A stretch of 64,000 nt of DNA, taken from positions 62,001 to 126,000 of the forward strand of contig JAHDGU010000012.1 of assembly GCA_020627535.1 (NCBI GenBank). The letters are read 5' to 3'. Positions 34,370 through 42,849 of this stretch are shown here, piece by piece. The notes beneath the pieces were generated by a model, which had not been told where the DNA came from, searched no databases, and saw only the letters and a list, made by a program, of their open reading frames with translations. Origin of the DNA: Saprospiraceae bacterium. Its GTDB lineage: Bacteria > Bacteroidota > Bacteroidia > Chitinophagales > Saprospiraceae. The position numbers were made by a program, and so were the translations under genes. The first letter of the stretch is position 1. Every line of letters begins with the position of its first letter.

Positions 34370-36031
34370 TTAGAGGCTTGCAGAGTGAACTCCGATGGCG
34401 CGTCCCGATGGCTCATTTTGTGCTCGGAATGCTTCATCCCACTCAAGTGCGATCGGTGAGCTGCATGCGATCGATGGCAGGGATGGTACTGCTTTGGCGG
34501 CAGAGTCGCTTGGAAAGTGTTCTTCGAAGATGCTGCGGTAGTAGTATTCCTCTTTGGTGAGAGGTGGATGGATGGGGAATCGCTCGGATGCCAGAGCAAA
34601 TTGCTCATCGCTTATAGCTTTATTTACCAGTGCCTTCAGTTGATTGATCCAGTCATATCCGACACCATCAGAAAACTGTTCTTTCTGGCGCCAAAGGATC
34701 TCTTCAGGAAGCAAGCCCTCTCCTGCTTGTCGCAGGACGTGTTTCTCGATCTTGCCTGATCCACACATTTTCTGTTTTGGAGATAGATGCATCGCTACTT
34801 CCATGAACTCCTTATCGAGAAACGGCACTCTTCCTTCTACGCCCCATGCCGCCAGTGACTTATTGGCTCTGAGACAATCATAGAGATGCAGGCTTTCCAG
34901 CTTGCGCACACATTCTTCATGGAAGGACTCTGCATCAGGAGCCTTGTGGAAATACAAGTATCCGCCAAATATCTCATCTGAGCCCTCTCCGCTGAGCACC
35001 ATCTTGAATCCCATCGACTTGATCACTCGGGCCAATAGGTACATGGGTGTAGACGCTCTGATGGTGGTGATGTCATAGGTCTCGAGATGATAGATGACAT
35101 CTCGCAGAGCATCAAATCCTTCTTGGACCGTGAAGTGGATCTCATGATGCACGGTGCCTATGTGGTCGGCAGCTTTTTTGGCGGCAGCCAGGTCTGGAGA
35201 GCCTTTCAGCCCAATAGCAAAGCTGTGGAGTTTGGGAAACCATGCGGATTCACTGTTACCTGATTCGATTCGCCTTTCGGCAAAAAGTCGTGCCATCGCA
35301 GTCACCAGTGATGAGTCTAGTCCTCCACTGAGCAAGAGTGCAAAGGGTACATCTGACATGAGCTGTCTTTTGACGGCTGATTTCAGGGCAAGCTGGATAT
35401 CTCTGGCCCCGATGCCATTTGAACAAAGTCGATCATAAGACTGCCAGCTAGGATCGTACCACTTGTGCAAGATCGGATCAGGTCCCTGAGCATAGTGTCC
35501 GGGCAAGAATGGCTCATAACTGGAGCAGATACCTTCTAGTGCCTTGAGTTCTGAGGCTATGAAGTAGTGTCCTTGAGCATCATGGCCGTGATACAATGGG
35601 ATGATGCCCATGTGGTCTCGAGCTATCAGATAAGTCCCATTCTCAGCATCATAGAGAGCAAAGGCAAACATGCCATTGAGCAGAGAAATACAATCGCTGC
35701 CATACAATTTGTACAAGGCAATGATGACTTCACAGTCAGATTCTGTCTGGAAGTCATAAGCTTGACAGTGATTCTTCCTTAGCTCTTGGTGGTTATAAAT
35801 CTCTCCGTTGACGGCCAGGACGATCTGTCCATCTGAGCTATACAGAGGCTGACGACCAGAGGCTGGATCGACGATTGCAAGCCGCTCATGGGCCATGATA
35901 CAATCCTCGGACATGTAGATGCCACTCCAGTCTGGTCCACGATGACGAAGCTTGCGTGCTTGACTGAGAATTTGAGTTCTATACTTAGTAATTTCCTCTT
36001 TGACTTCAAACATTGCCACTATTCCACACAT
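34370..36031 (-). CDS. asnB: Asparagine synthase (glutamine-hydrolysing)
   Basis: The enzyme makes asparagine from aspartate, ATP and glutamine. The N-terminal glutaminase domain starts with the catalytic Cys2 (MCGIVAMF) and has LRHRGPDWSG, HERLAIVDPASGRQPL and VNGEIYNH; the synthetase domain has the PP-loop LLSGGLDSSLVTA (about 235-247), VLSGEGSDEIFGGY and RVPFLDKEFMEVA. The 553 residues are the normal AsnB length. It diverges from an AsnC/Lrp-type regulator, 78 bp away. Confidence 0.96.
   Translation of the reverse strand: MCGIVAMFEVKEEITKYRTQILSQARKLRHRGPDWSGIYMSEDCIMAHERLAIVDPASGRQPLYSSDGQIVLAVNGEIYNHQELRKNHCQAYDFQTESDCEVIIALYKLYGSDCISLLNGMFAFALYDAENGTYLIARDHMGIIPLYHGHDAQGHYFIASELKALEGICSSYEPFLPGHYAQGPDPILHKWYDPSWQSYDRLCSNGIGARDIQLALKSAVKRQLMSDVPFALLLSGGLDSSLVTAMARLFAERRIESGNSESAWFPKLHSFAIGLKGSPDLAAAKKAADHIGTVHHEIHFTVQEGFDALRDVIYHLETYDITTIRASTPMYLLARVIKSMGFKMVLSGEGSDEIFGGYLYFHKAPDAESFHEECVRKLESLHLYDCLRANKSLAAWGVEGRVPFLDKEFMEVAMHLSPKQKMCGSGKIEKHVLRQAGEGLLPEEILWRQKEQFSDGVGYDWINQLKALVNKAISDEQFALASERFPIHPPLTKEEYYYRSIFEEHFPSDSAAKAVPSLPSIACSSPIALEWDEAFRAQNEPSGRAIGVHSASL
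35174..35189 (+). repeat. GNNA-type hairpin motif copy
   Basis: TTTTTT-GGC-GGCA-GCC on the antisense strand of asnB. The GGCA loop is outside strict GNRA. Confidence 0.35.
35273..35287 (-). repeat. GNRA hairpin motif copy
   Basis: On the minus strand TTTTT-GCC-GAAA-GGC in asnB. The stem is swapped relative to GGC/GCC copies yet still pairs. Confidence 0.6.
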
Positions 36032-36050
36032 AATTCTTTAATTTTCTTAT

Positions 36051-36071
36051 TGAATAGCACAATGATATTCA
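36051..36071. promoter_or_regulatory. Candidate operator between asnB and the AsnC/Lrp gene
   Basis: Inverted repeat TGAATA-N9-TATTCA in the very A/T-rich 78 bp divergent region. The spacing and A/T richness suit a Lrp/AsnC dimer site, but the family consensus is loose. Confidence 0.4.
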
Positions 36072-36109
36072 TAAAATAAATCAAAGTCAAGTCATTATTA
36101 AATAAATAA

Positions 36110-36568
36110 ATGAGAGATAGTATTGATCTTAAGATATTAAATGCGCTTTTGGCCAATAGTCGGCAAAGCACCAAAGCCATTTCCGAGCTTGTAGATATTT
36201 CCAATGTAGCAACGCAGCAGCGGATCCGTAAGCTCGAGGACAAGGGTATCATCAAAGCATACACTGCGGTGCTAGACTATGCAAGTCTTGGCGTCAAGAC
36301 AGTCGCGTATGTGGGCATCTTCCTCGAGAAAGCCAAGAACTACAAAGAAGTAATCTCTCAGCTAGCGCGGGTGCCTCAGATTACAGAAGCGCACTTCACG
36401 ACGGGGAACTACTCCATTTTTGCAAAAGTCTATGCCCGGGATAATCAACATCTCATGGAAGTTCTCAATGAGCACGTACAGAGTATCGATGGCATTGCCA
36501 GGACAGAGACTTTTATCTCCTTAGATCTTGGTGTCACGAAAGCCATAGATCTGGAGGATTATCGGTAA
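36110..36568 (+). CDS. Lrp/AsnC-family transcriptional regulator
   Basis: The 152-residue regulator has an N-terminal winged helix-turn-helix (LKILNALLANSRQSTKAISELVDIS...ATQQRIRKLEDKGIIKAY in pieces, about 6-55) and a C-terminal RAM/AsnC effector domain (about 65-145, VAYVGIFLEKAKNYKEVI, HFTTGNYSIFAKVYA). Divergent transcription from asnB suggests it controls asparagine synthesis, as AsnC does for asnA in enteric bacteria. Confidence 0.93.
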   Translation: MRDSIDLKILNALLANSRQSTKAISELVDISNVATQQRIRKLEDKGIIKAYTAVLDYASLGVKTVAYVGIFLEKAKNYKEVISQLARVPQITEAHFTTGNYSIFAKVYARDNQHLMEVLNEHVQSIDGIARTETFISLDLGVTKAIDLEDYR

Positions 36569-36653
36569 GCACAGATAAAGTAGCATGAGGTGACAATCTG
36601 AGATTTCTCCTCATAGGAGTGTAAAACTCATACGGCTTGAAAAGTGAAAAACG

Positions 36654-36727
36654 TGGGCCCTGCAGGGCTCGAACCTGCGACCCTCTGATTATGAGTCAGA
36701 TGCTCTAACCAACTGAGCTAAGGGCCC
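36654..36727 (-). tRNA. tRNA with CAT anticodon (Ile2 or elongator Met)
   Basis: A full cloverleaf: 7 bp acceptor starting GGGCCC, D-arm TAGCTCAGTTGGTTAGAGC, anticodon arm TCTGA-CTCATAA-TCAGA and a T-arm with GGTTCGAGCC. The discriminator is A and no CCA is encoded. CAT could be elongator Met, or Ile2 whose C34 is changed to lysidine. The acceptor pairs C4-G69 and C5-G68 match known TilS determinants and the 3' half resembles E. coli ileX, favouring Ile2. An initiator is unlikely because the first acceptor pair is matched. Confidence 0.93.
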
Positions 36728-36835
36728 GACTTTAACAGAGATGTCAAAGTATGTCTCCTTTAAAGTTACCCGAACTATCTCTCATTCGCACAGCTGCGAA
36801 GGCATTGAGACTGTCATACTTGTAACTCGGTGTAG

Positions 36836-36910
36836 TGGGCGATGAGAGATTCGAACTCCCGACCCCCTCGGTGTAAACGAGGTGCTCTGAACCAGCTGAG
36901 CTAATCGCCC
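36836..36910 (-). tRNA. tRNA-Val (TAC)
   Basis: A full cloverleaf: acceptor GGGCGAT pairing with ATCGCCC, D-arm TAGCTCAGCTGGTTCAGAGC, anticodon arm CCTCG-TTTACAC-CGAGG with anticodon TAC, and a T-arm with AGTTCGAATCT. The discriminator is A and CCA is not encoded. It lies 108 bp upstream of the CAT tRNA on the same strand, so the two are probably co-transcribed. Apart from the tRNAs the 36569-37028 gap shows nothing else. Confidence 0.95.
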
Positions 36911-37028
36911 TTATTTCAATAACGGGGCGCAAATATACAGCCTTTCACTTTTGCTCCAAGAGATTTTATAAGCGATTTGATGTCTAGGGCTTTTTTGTAT
37001 TTTGCACACCAATTCAAGCCCTTCTTGC

Positions 37029-38480
37029 ATGAAGCCAATTTTTACCAATGACGCTGTCGTTCTAGGACTCCTCTTACTGGTACTTGCCTTTGTCTTTTAT
37101 ACTTCTCACTCGGAGAAAGACGGGTGGAAAAAGTTTTACACCTACGTTCCGGCTCTCTTGCTGTGCTACTTCCTTCCTGCACTTCTGCACTGGCCTTTGG
37201 GACTGATTGCAGCTCATTGGTATGACCCAGAGCTGATTGATCATCTTTCTAAACTGGGCTTGAGCCTGCCGGAGTCTGGTATGAGCTTCAGTGAGATTGA
37301 GCAATGGATCAAGGAGAACAAGGTACCCGACACGGAGCAATTTGAAGGGCATTCACGACTTTATTTCGTGGCTTCGAGGTACTTGCTGCCAGCGAGCTTG
37401 GTTCTTCTCTGCATCAACATCGACATCAAAGGTCTCATCAATCTCGGTCCCAAGGCACTGATCATGTTTTTTGCAGCGACACTGGGTATTGTTATCGGTG
37501 GTCCTATTGCACTTTTTCTTGTCCTCAAGTTTGCTCCAGGGATCATAGCTGCAGAAGCAGATGAGCTCTGGCGGGGACTCTCTACGGTCGCTGGCAGCTG
37601 GATCGGTGGTGGTGCCAATCAAAATGCCATGGCGGAGATCTATGAGGTCGTGGATCGCCCCATCTTCCCGACCATGATCATCGTAGACGTCGTAGTGGCC
37701 AACATATGGATGGGTTTCCTCCTCTATGGCGCCAATATTTCTAAGCGAATGGATAAGTGGTTGAAGGCAGATTCGAGTGCTATAGATGCGCTGCAGCAAA
37801 AGATGGCTGACTACAAATCAACAGTCTCGGAGATGCCGACGACTACGAAGCTCTTTGGTATGTTGGCAGTTGCCTTTGGCGCAGTGGCTCTTGCTCACTG
37901 GTGTGCTGATGGCATAGGGCCATACTTCCAAGCCATCAATGAAAATGGGCGGGAGATCATCAATACTGCAGCAGATGGTACACCAGTCTACGGCATAGGC
38001 AAGTTGGATAGATTGGGTCTCAGCTCCCTCATGTCAGGATTCTTTTGGCTGATAGTAGTATCCACAGTCGTAGGAGTGGCACTGTCTTTTACCAAGGCTA
38101 GGCGCTATGAGGGCATTGGCGCATCCAATTGGGGGAGCATTTTCATCTTCATCTTGGTGGCCACTATTGGTATGAAGATGAATCTGGGCGAAGTGTACAA
38201 GAACTTGGGGCTTTTTGCTATAGGAATCATATGGATGATCGTGCATGTGCTGGTACTACTTCTTGTTGCCAAACTGATCCGAGCACCATTCTTTTATGTG
38301 GCGGTAGGTAGTCAAGCCAATGTGGGAGGCGCAGCTTCAGCTCCTGTGGTTGCGTCTGCATTTAGTCCCTCACTTGCGCCTGTCGGTGCTCTCATGGCTG
38401 TTCTGGGCTATGGTGTTGGTACCTTGGGTGCTATAGCCTGTGCAGAGATCATGAGGTCGATAGCGACGGCTATTGGGTGA
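37029..38480 (+). CDS. DUF819-family membrane protein
   Basis: The 483-residue protein has about ten membrane helices and the family blocks GSWIGGGANQNAMAEIYEV (about 195-213) and VGSQANVGGAASAPVVASAF (about 425-444). The repeated Gly/Ala-rich re-entrant-like segments suggest a transporter, related to YjcL-type proteins, with unknown substrate. ATG 37029 is used; TATTTTGC just upstream (about 36998-37005) is a near-match to a -7 box. Confidence 0.88.
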   Translation: MKPIFTNDAVVLGLLLLVLAFVFYTSHSEKDGWKKFYTYVPALLLCYFLPALLHWPLGLIAAHWYDPELIDHLSKLGLSLPESGMSFSEIEQWIKENKVPDTEQFEGHSRLYFVASRYLLPASLVLLCINIDIKGLINLGPKALIMFFAATLGIVIGGPIALFLVLKFAPGIIAAEADELWRGLSTVAGSWIGGGANQNAMAEIYEVVDRPIFPTMIIVDVVVANIWMGFLLYGANISKRMDKWLKADSSAIDALQQKMADYKSTVSEMPTTTKLFGMLAVAFGAVALAHWCADGIGPYFQAINENGREIINTAADGTPVYGIGKLDRLGLSSLMSGFFWLIVVSTVVGVALSFTKARRYEGIGASNWGSIFIFILVATIGMKMNLGEVYKNLGLFAIGIIWMIVHVLVLLLVAKLIRAPFFYVAVGSQANVGGAASAPVVASAFSPSLAPVGALMAVLGYGVGTLGAIACAEIMRSIATAIG

Positions 38481-38501
38481 TGTAGTGCATTGACTAGGAG
38501 T

Positions 38502-38515
38502 GGCTTTCGCCAAAA
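38502..38515 (-). repeat. GNRA hairpin motif copy (intergenic)
   Basis: On the minus strand TTTT-GGC-GAAA-GCC, 22 bp after the DUF819 stop. Confidence 0.65.
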
Positions 38516-38547
38516 TGAGCAGCAGACGAGTGCAAGACATGTGAGTA

Positions 38548-38562
38548 TTTGGCCGAAAGGCT
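38548..38562 (+). repeat. GNRA hairpin motif copy (intergenic)
   Basis: TTT-GGCC-GAAA-GGCT, with a G-T wobble in the outer pair. Opposite orientation to the copy at 38502. Confidence 0.65.
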
Positions 38563-38593
38563 GGATGACATCATCAACTCAGACCACCGATGA

Positions 38594-38608
38594 CTTGATC
38601 AAATCAAG
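38594..38608. other. CTTGAT/ATCAAG stem-loop in the DUF819-glycogen-synthase-like gap
   Basis: CTTGAT-CAA-ATCAAG forms a six-pair hairpin, and CAAGCTTGATC follows at 38615. The 257 bp gap holds this and three copies of the GNRA motif but no gene I can support. Confidence 0.4.
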
Positions 38609-38636
38609 AGTGGTCAAGCTTGATCGAAGTAGCACA

Positions 38637-38651
38637 TTTGGCCGAAAGGCC
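38637..38651 (+). repeat. GNRA hairpin motif copy (intergenic)
   Basis: TTT-GGCC-GAAA-GGCC with a full four-pair stem, third copy in this gap. Confidence 0.65.
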
Positions 38652-38697
38652 TAGGCTCTGATCACACGCCAACAGGGTCATTCCCAATTAATTATCG

Positions 38698-38705
38698 TAA
38701 TTTCG
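38698..38705 (+). promoter_or_regulatory. Candidate -7 box of the starch-synthase-like gene
   Basis: TAATTTCG, 33 nt before the ATG, is the same variant as at 13015, followed by CGGG. Confidence 0.35.
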
Positions 38706-38737
38706 CGGGCGTTTTTTGCGAAACTTAGACTGGAGGC

Positions 38738-39544
38738 ATGAGTAAGAAAAGAGTACTATTTATCACCCAAGAAATGGGTCCATATACCGCACTGGGTGAT
38801 ATCTCGGCGATGTTGAAAAGACTGCCGAAGCATGTCCAAGAAAATGGATATGAGATCAGAGTCTTGATGCCAAAGTTTGGTACCATCAATGAGCGACGAC
38901 ACAGACTTCATGAAGTCGTACGACTTTCTGGTATGAATATCATCGTTGATGATGACGACTTTCCGTTGATCATCAAGGTGGCTAGCTTTCCAGGAGCTCG
39001 CATGCAGGTTTATTTCCTCGACAATGAGGAGTTCTTCTCGCGCAAGCAGATATTCGAAGACACCAAAGGAAAGAGATTTGATGACAATATGGAGCGAATG
39101 GTCTTCTTCTGCAAAGGAGTACTTGAGACTGTCAAGAAGTTTGGCTGGGCACCGGATATTGTCTCTTGCCATGGGTGGTTTACTTCATTGATTCCACTCT
39201 ATCTCAAGACTGTCTACAAAAACGAACCCATTTTTGAAAATGCGAAGCTGCTTTATACTGCCTACCAAGATGAGTTTGAAGGTGGTGATGCTGAGAAGTT
39301 TTTGCGTATCGCAGCGATTAATGATCTAGGAGGTGAGGATCTACAAGACTATATTCACGAGGACGCTATCAATCTCCAGAGAGGAGCGATACTACAGTCT
39401 GAAATGGCAGTCAGTGGAAGCGAGGCTCTGGCTGATGCGGTCGCTGGAGCGATGGAAGGCAAGGAGAATCTTCCGTTCAGTCCACTAGATGATGCGCTTG
39501 CCGATCATCTTACGTTCTACAACAAAATATTGGACCAGGAGTAA
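38738..39544 (+). CDS. Starch-synthase catalytic-domain protein (GT5 half only)
   Basis: The 268-residue protein matches the N-terminal Rossmann half of glycogen/starch synthases: VLFITQEMGPYTALGDISAML (first strand, normally with KTGGL), YEIRVLMPKFGTI, MQVYFLDNEEFF, PDIVSCHGWFTSLIPLYL. The second GT-B half, which binds the nucleotide sugar, is absent and not in the next gene. The N-terminal acceptor motif is also altered (TALGD for KTGGLGD). Bacteroidota commonly pair this shortened gene with DUF4270; it is probably not a stand-alone glycogen synthase. Confidence 0.85.
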   Translation: MSKKRVLFITQEMGPYTALGDISAMLKRLPKHVQENGYEIRVLMPKFGTINERRHRLHEVVRLSGMNIIVDDDDFPLIIKVASFPGARMQVYFLDNEEFFSRKQIFEDTKGKRFDDNMERMVFFCKGVLETVKKFGWAPDIVSCHGWFTSLIPLYLKTVYKNEPIFENAKLLYTAYQDEFEGGDAEKFLRIAAINDLGGEDLQDYIHEDAINLQRGAILQSEMAVSGSEALADAVAGAMEGKENLPFSPLDDALADHLTFYNKILDQE

Positions 39545-39559
39545 GCGTTTTCTCTGCCA

Positions 39560-40963
39560 ATGCAACACCTTTTGACCCGACACTTTTTCTTTGCCCTGAT
39601 TGGATTCATTGCGATCTCGACCTCTTGCACTCGTGGTATAGAGTTTGGCGAAGAGATCATCGCAGAGGAGTTTGTCTCCCTTAGGAGTGTAGACACCTTT
39701 AGTTTATCGGCTAAGACGATAGCCAACGATAGTACAAGAACTTTTTCACCCACCAATATTCCGATACGGCAGTTGGTAGGAAGCCTCGACGATCCCATCT
39801 TTGGTAAGAGTTCAGCTGCGTCATACTTTCAGCTTGGTGTCGTGACGACCTCGACTGACTACCGGCGATTTGAAAATGCTACATTGGACTCAATTACTCT
39901 GACCATGCTTTGGGATAGTGCGGGTTTTTACGGTTCCTATGATAATGGGATGACCATCGACGTATTTGAAGTCAGCGAGGATATCGACATGGCAGGAACG
40001 GATGGAGATATCATGAATCACTTTGCAGATGAGAGCCCGGCGTTTTTTTCTGATCCGATCGGGAGTTCCGGTTTTGTGGTGGCTCGCACGACTGACAAGG
40101 TCACCTTTCGCAATCCCGTCCAAGCGGCGGATAGTACGATCATACTGACGGATACGGTGAGGAGCGCTATACAGATTAGGCTCGATGACGCATTTGGCCA
40201 AAAAATCATAGATGCAGATACAGTCACCCTGCAGACGCAGACTGCCTTTCGTGAATTCATCAAAGGCATGCGGATAAGTTCTCCAGATGCTGAAGGGATG
40301 GTCGGCATCAGTATGGCCAATAATGCTCAGATTGATCTCTACTATAGCTATGTAGATACTGCTGGCATCAGCCGATCTGATAATTATATCATCGACGTCA
40401 CAGACTTCTGCAATGATGTCTTTATCGGTGAGAATCCGTCTTGTGTCATCTTCAATAGCTTTGAACATGACTACACGGGTACAGCCCTAGAGAATATCAG
40501 GACAGAAGATCTAGATGGAGACAGTCTTCTATATCTACAAGGGATGATCGGGACGAGTATCGAGCTAGAATTGCCTTCTAGCTTTGATCCAGGGACCGAT
40601 ATCCTGGTCAATAAAGCAGAGCTGCTCTTCACTGTTGATGCAGCGTCTGTTTCTGGATCATTTGAAGCTACAGATCAGATCATCGCAAGCTACAGAAATG
40701 ACGATGATGAGCTATCACCGATCTCAGATTTGGTGAGACCGGAGTTTTATGATGGAGTACTGACTGATGATCCTGATACGAATGAAGAAACATTCACTCT
40801 CAACATCACTTCGCATATGCAGTCCGTACTGGACGGAGAGCTCTCTTCGACCATGGTGCTGATACCTAGTTCGAGAGCAGCATCCGCGGCGCGAGTTGTA
40901 CTGCGAGGTACGGAAGCCAGTGAAGGAAAAGTGGGCTTGAGGATCATTTATACTGAGCTCTGA
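39560..40963 (+). CDS. DUF4270 lipoprotein
   Basis: The 467-residue exported protein has a lipoprotein signal (FFALIGFIAISTSC, Cys about 24) and the early segment SVDTFSLSAKTIANDSTRTF followed by VGSLDDPIFGKSSAASYFQL, characteristic of DUF4270. The rest is beta-rich. Function is unknown; its position right after the starch-synthase-like gene is conserved in the phylum. Confidence 0.88.
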   Translation: MQHLLTRHFFFALIGFIAISTSCTRGIEFGEEIIAEEFVSLRSVDTFSLSAKTIANDSTRTFSPTNIPIRQLVGSLDDPIFGKSSAASYFQLGVVTTSTDYRRFENATLDSITLTMLWDSAGFYGSYDNGMTIDVFEVSEDIDMAGTDGDIMNHFADESPAFFSDPIGSSGFVVARTTDKVTFRNPVQAADSTIILTDTVRSAIQIRLDDAFGQKIIDADTVTLQTQTAFREFIKGMRISSPDAEGMVGISMANNAQIDLYYSYVDTAGISRSDNYIIDVTDFCNDVFIGENPSCVIFNSFEHDYTGTALENIRTEDLDGDSLLYLQGMIGTSIELELPSSFDPGTDILVNKAELLFTVDAASVSGSFEATDQIIASYRNDDDELSPISDLVRPEFYDGVLTDDPDTNEETFTLNITSHMQSVLDGELSSTMVLIPSSRAASAARVVLRGTEASEGKVGLRIIYTEL

Positions 40964-40999
40964 TAGTGCTACGAAAACCTATTAAAAATACAGCGTGAT

Positions 41000-42841
41000 A
41001 TGTGTGGTATCATGGCATACTTGGGCAATCAAAAGGCTGCCCCTATCATACTTGAAGGCCTCAAGCGTCTAGAGTATCGTGGATATGACAGTGCAGGCAT
41101 GGTCATGATCCCTGATGATAGTCTTGTCCTCTTCAAGAAAAAGGGGAAGGTCTCTCAGCTGGAAGCAGCCATGAAAGATCATCAACCCAAGGCTACGATC
41201 GGTATGGGTCATACACGATGGGCCACCCACGGTGTTCCTGATGATATCAATGCTCATCCACATATCACTCACTCAGGTCGTCTTGCGATCATACATAACG
41301 GAATTGTAGAGAACTATAGCGAGCTCAAGACGGCACTGCTTAAGGAGGGATACACATTCAAATCAGAGACAGATACCGAGGTATTTGGTAATCTAGTCGA
41401 CTACTACATGCACCGCGATGAGACATCTTTGGAGATTGCCATGTCAAAGGCTTTGAAGAAGATTCACGGTGCCTACGCATTTGTGATGATGGATCGTCAA
41501 GATCCAGACAGGCTGATCGTGGCGAAGAGACAGAGTCCAATTGTCATCGGTATTGGTGACGAGGAGTTTTTTGTCGCTTCCGATGCGACACCTATCATCC
41601 AACATACCAATAAGGTGATCTATCTGGAAGACAATGAGATTGCGGTGATTGATCGTTCGCAAGGACTGATCATCAAGAACTATGACAATCGTGTCCTGAG
41701 TAAGGAAGTGCACCAACTAGATCTTAAGCTAGAGGAGCTTGAAAAAGGTGGCTACGAGCACTTTATGCTCAAAGAAATCTACAATCAGCCCCAGTCTATC
41801 TCAGACTGTATGCGTGGACGTGTCAATAGTGATGAGTCGTGGATCGTGCTAGGTGGCTTGAAGAGTTCACTGGACAAGATTTTGGACTGTCGACGTATCG
41901 TGATGATTGGCTGTGGTACTTCTTGGCATTCTGCCTTGATTGGAGAGTATCTATTTGAGGATTTGGCTCGTATTTCGACGGAAGTCGAGTATGCCAGTGA
42001 GTTCCGATACAGAAATCCGGTCATCGATAGCAATGATGTCGCCATCGTCATCTCGCAGTCTGGAGAGACGATTGATACCCTTGCTGCGGCAGAGCTTGCC
42101 AAGAGCAGAGGTGCTTTTGTCTATGGCGTGGTCAATGTGGTGGGCTCGTCCATAGCAAGAATGACCGATAGTGGCAGTTACATCCATGCCGGCCCAGAGA
42201 TCGGAGTGGCTAGTACCAAGGCATTTACTGGTCAAGTGACGCTCTTGACCCTCATGGCTCTCATGCTGGGTCGCAAAAAAGGCAATATATCCCAGAAGAC
42301 ATACAAAAAGCTCATCAGCGAACTTGAGAAGATACCGAGCTACGTATCTGAAGTACTAGAGCTGACGGAACAAATCAAGTATATTGCATCGGAGATCAAG
42401 GACTGCCCCAATGCGCTGTATCTAGGTCGAGGGTATAACTTCCCTGTGGCACTCGAGGGGGCACTTAAGCTCAAGGAGATTTCCTACATCCATGCGGAAG
42501 GCTACCCGGCTGCTGAGATGAAGCACGGTCCTATCGCCCTCATTGACGAAAATATGCCTGTCATCGTCATCGCTACCAATGGCAGCGACTACGACAAGGT
42601 GGTCAATAATATCCAAGAAGTCAAGTCTCGAAAGGCCAAGATCATAGCCATAGTCAATCGTGGCGATCATGTGGTCAAAGGTCTTGCCGATCACGTGATC
42701 GAAGTTCCTGAGACACTTGATCCACTGACACCACTTGTCTCAGTGATACCTTTACAACTATTATCTTACTATGTAGCAGTCATGCGAAACTGCAATGTAG
42801 ATCAACCACGCAATCTGGCCAAGTCGGTCACGGTGGAATAA
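41000..42841 (+). CDS. glmS: Glutamine-fructose-6-phosphate aminotransferase (isomerising)
   Basis: The enzyme makes glucosamine 6-phosphate for cell-wall and LPS synthesis. The 613 residues have an N-terminal Ntn glutaminase domain with Cys2 (MCGIMAYLG), YRGYDSAGM, GHTRWATHG and NGIVENY, and two SIS isomerase domains (about 290-425 with GCGTSWHSA and SQSGETIDT; about 460-600), ending in the conserved LAKSVTVE tail. It is followed after 8 bp by DUF4290 and then murA, grouping amino-sugar and wall genes. No glmS ribozyme-like element is visible in the short leader. Confidence 0.97.
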   Translation: MCGIMAYLGNQKAAPIILEGLKRLEYRGYDSAGMVMIPDDSLVLFKKKGKVSQLEAAMKDHQPKATIGMGHTRWATHGVPDDINAHPHITHSGRLAIIHNGIVENYSELKTALLKEGYTFKSETDTEVFGNLVDYYMHRDETSLEIAMSKALKKIHGAYAFVMMDRQDPDRLIVAKRQSPIVIGIGDEEFFVASDATPIIQHTNKVIYLEDNEIAVIDRSQGLIIKNYDNRVLSKEVHQLDLKLEELEKGGYEHFMLKEIYNQPQSISDCMRGRVNSDESWIVLGGLKSSLDKILDCRRIVMIGCGTSWHSALIGEYLFEDLARISTEVEYASEFRYRNPVIDSNDVAIVISQSGETIDTLAAAELAKSRGAFVYGVVNVVGSSIARMTDSGSYIHAGPEIGVASTKAFTGQVTLLTLMALMLGRKKGNISQKTYKKLISELEKIPSYVSEVLELTEQIKYIASEIKDCPNALYLGRGYNFPVALEGALKLKEISYIHAEGYPAAEMKHGPIALIDENMPVIVIATNGSDYDKVVNNIQEVKSRKAKIIAIVNRGDHVVKGLADHVIEVPETLDPLTPLVSVIPLQLLSYYVAVMRNCNVDQPRNLAKSVTVE

Positions 42842-42849
42842 ATACAATC

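Noticed and set aside
38502-38651. Hairpin motifs as Rho-independent terminators
   Set aside because: The T-tract lies 5' of the stem on the strand that forms the GNRA loop, and read the other way the stem is followed by A-runs. Many copies are inside genes.
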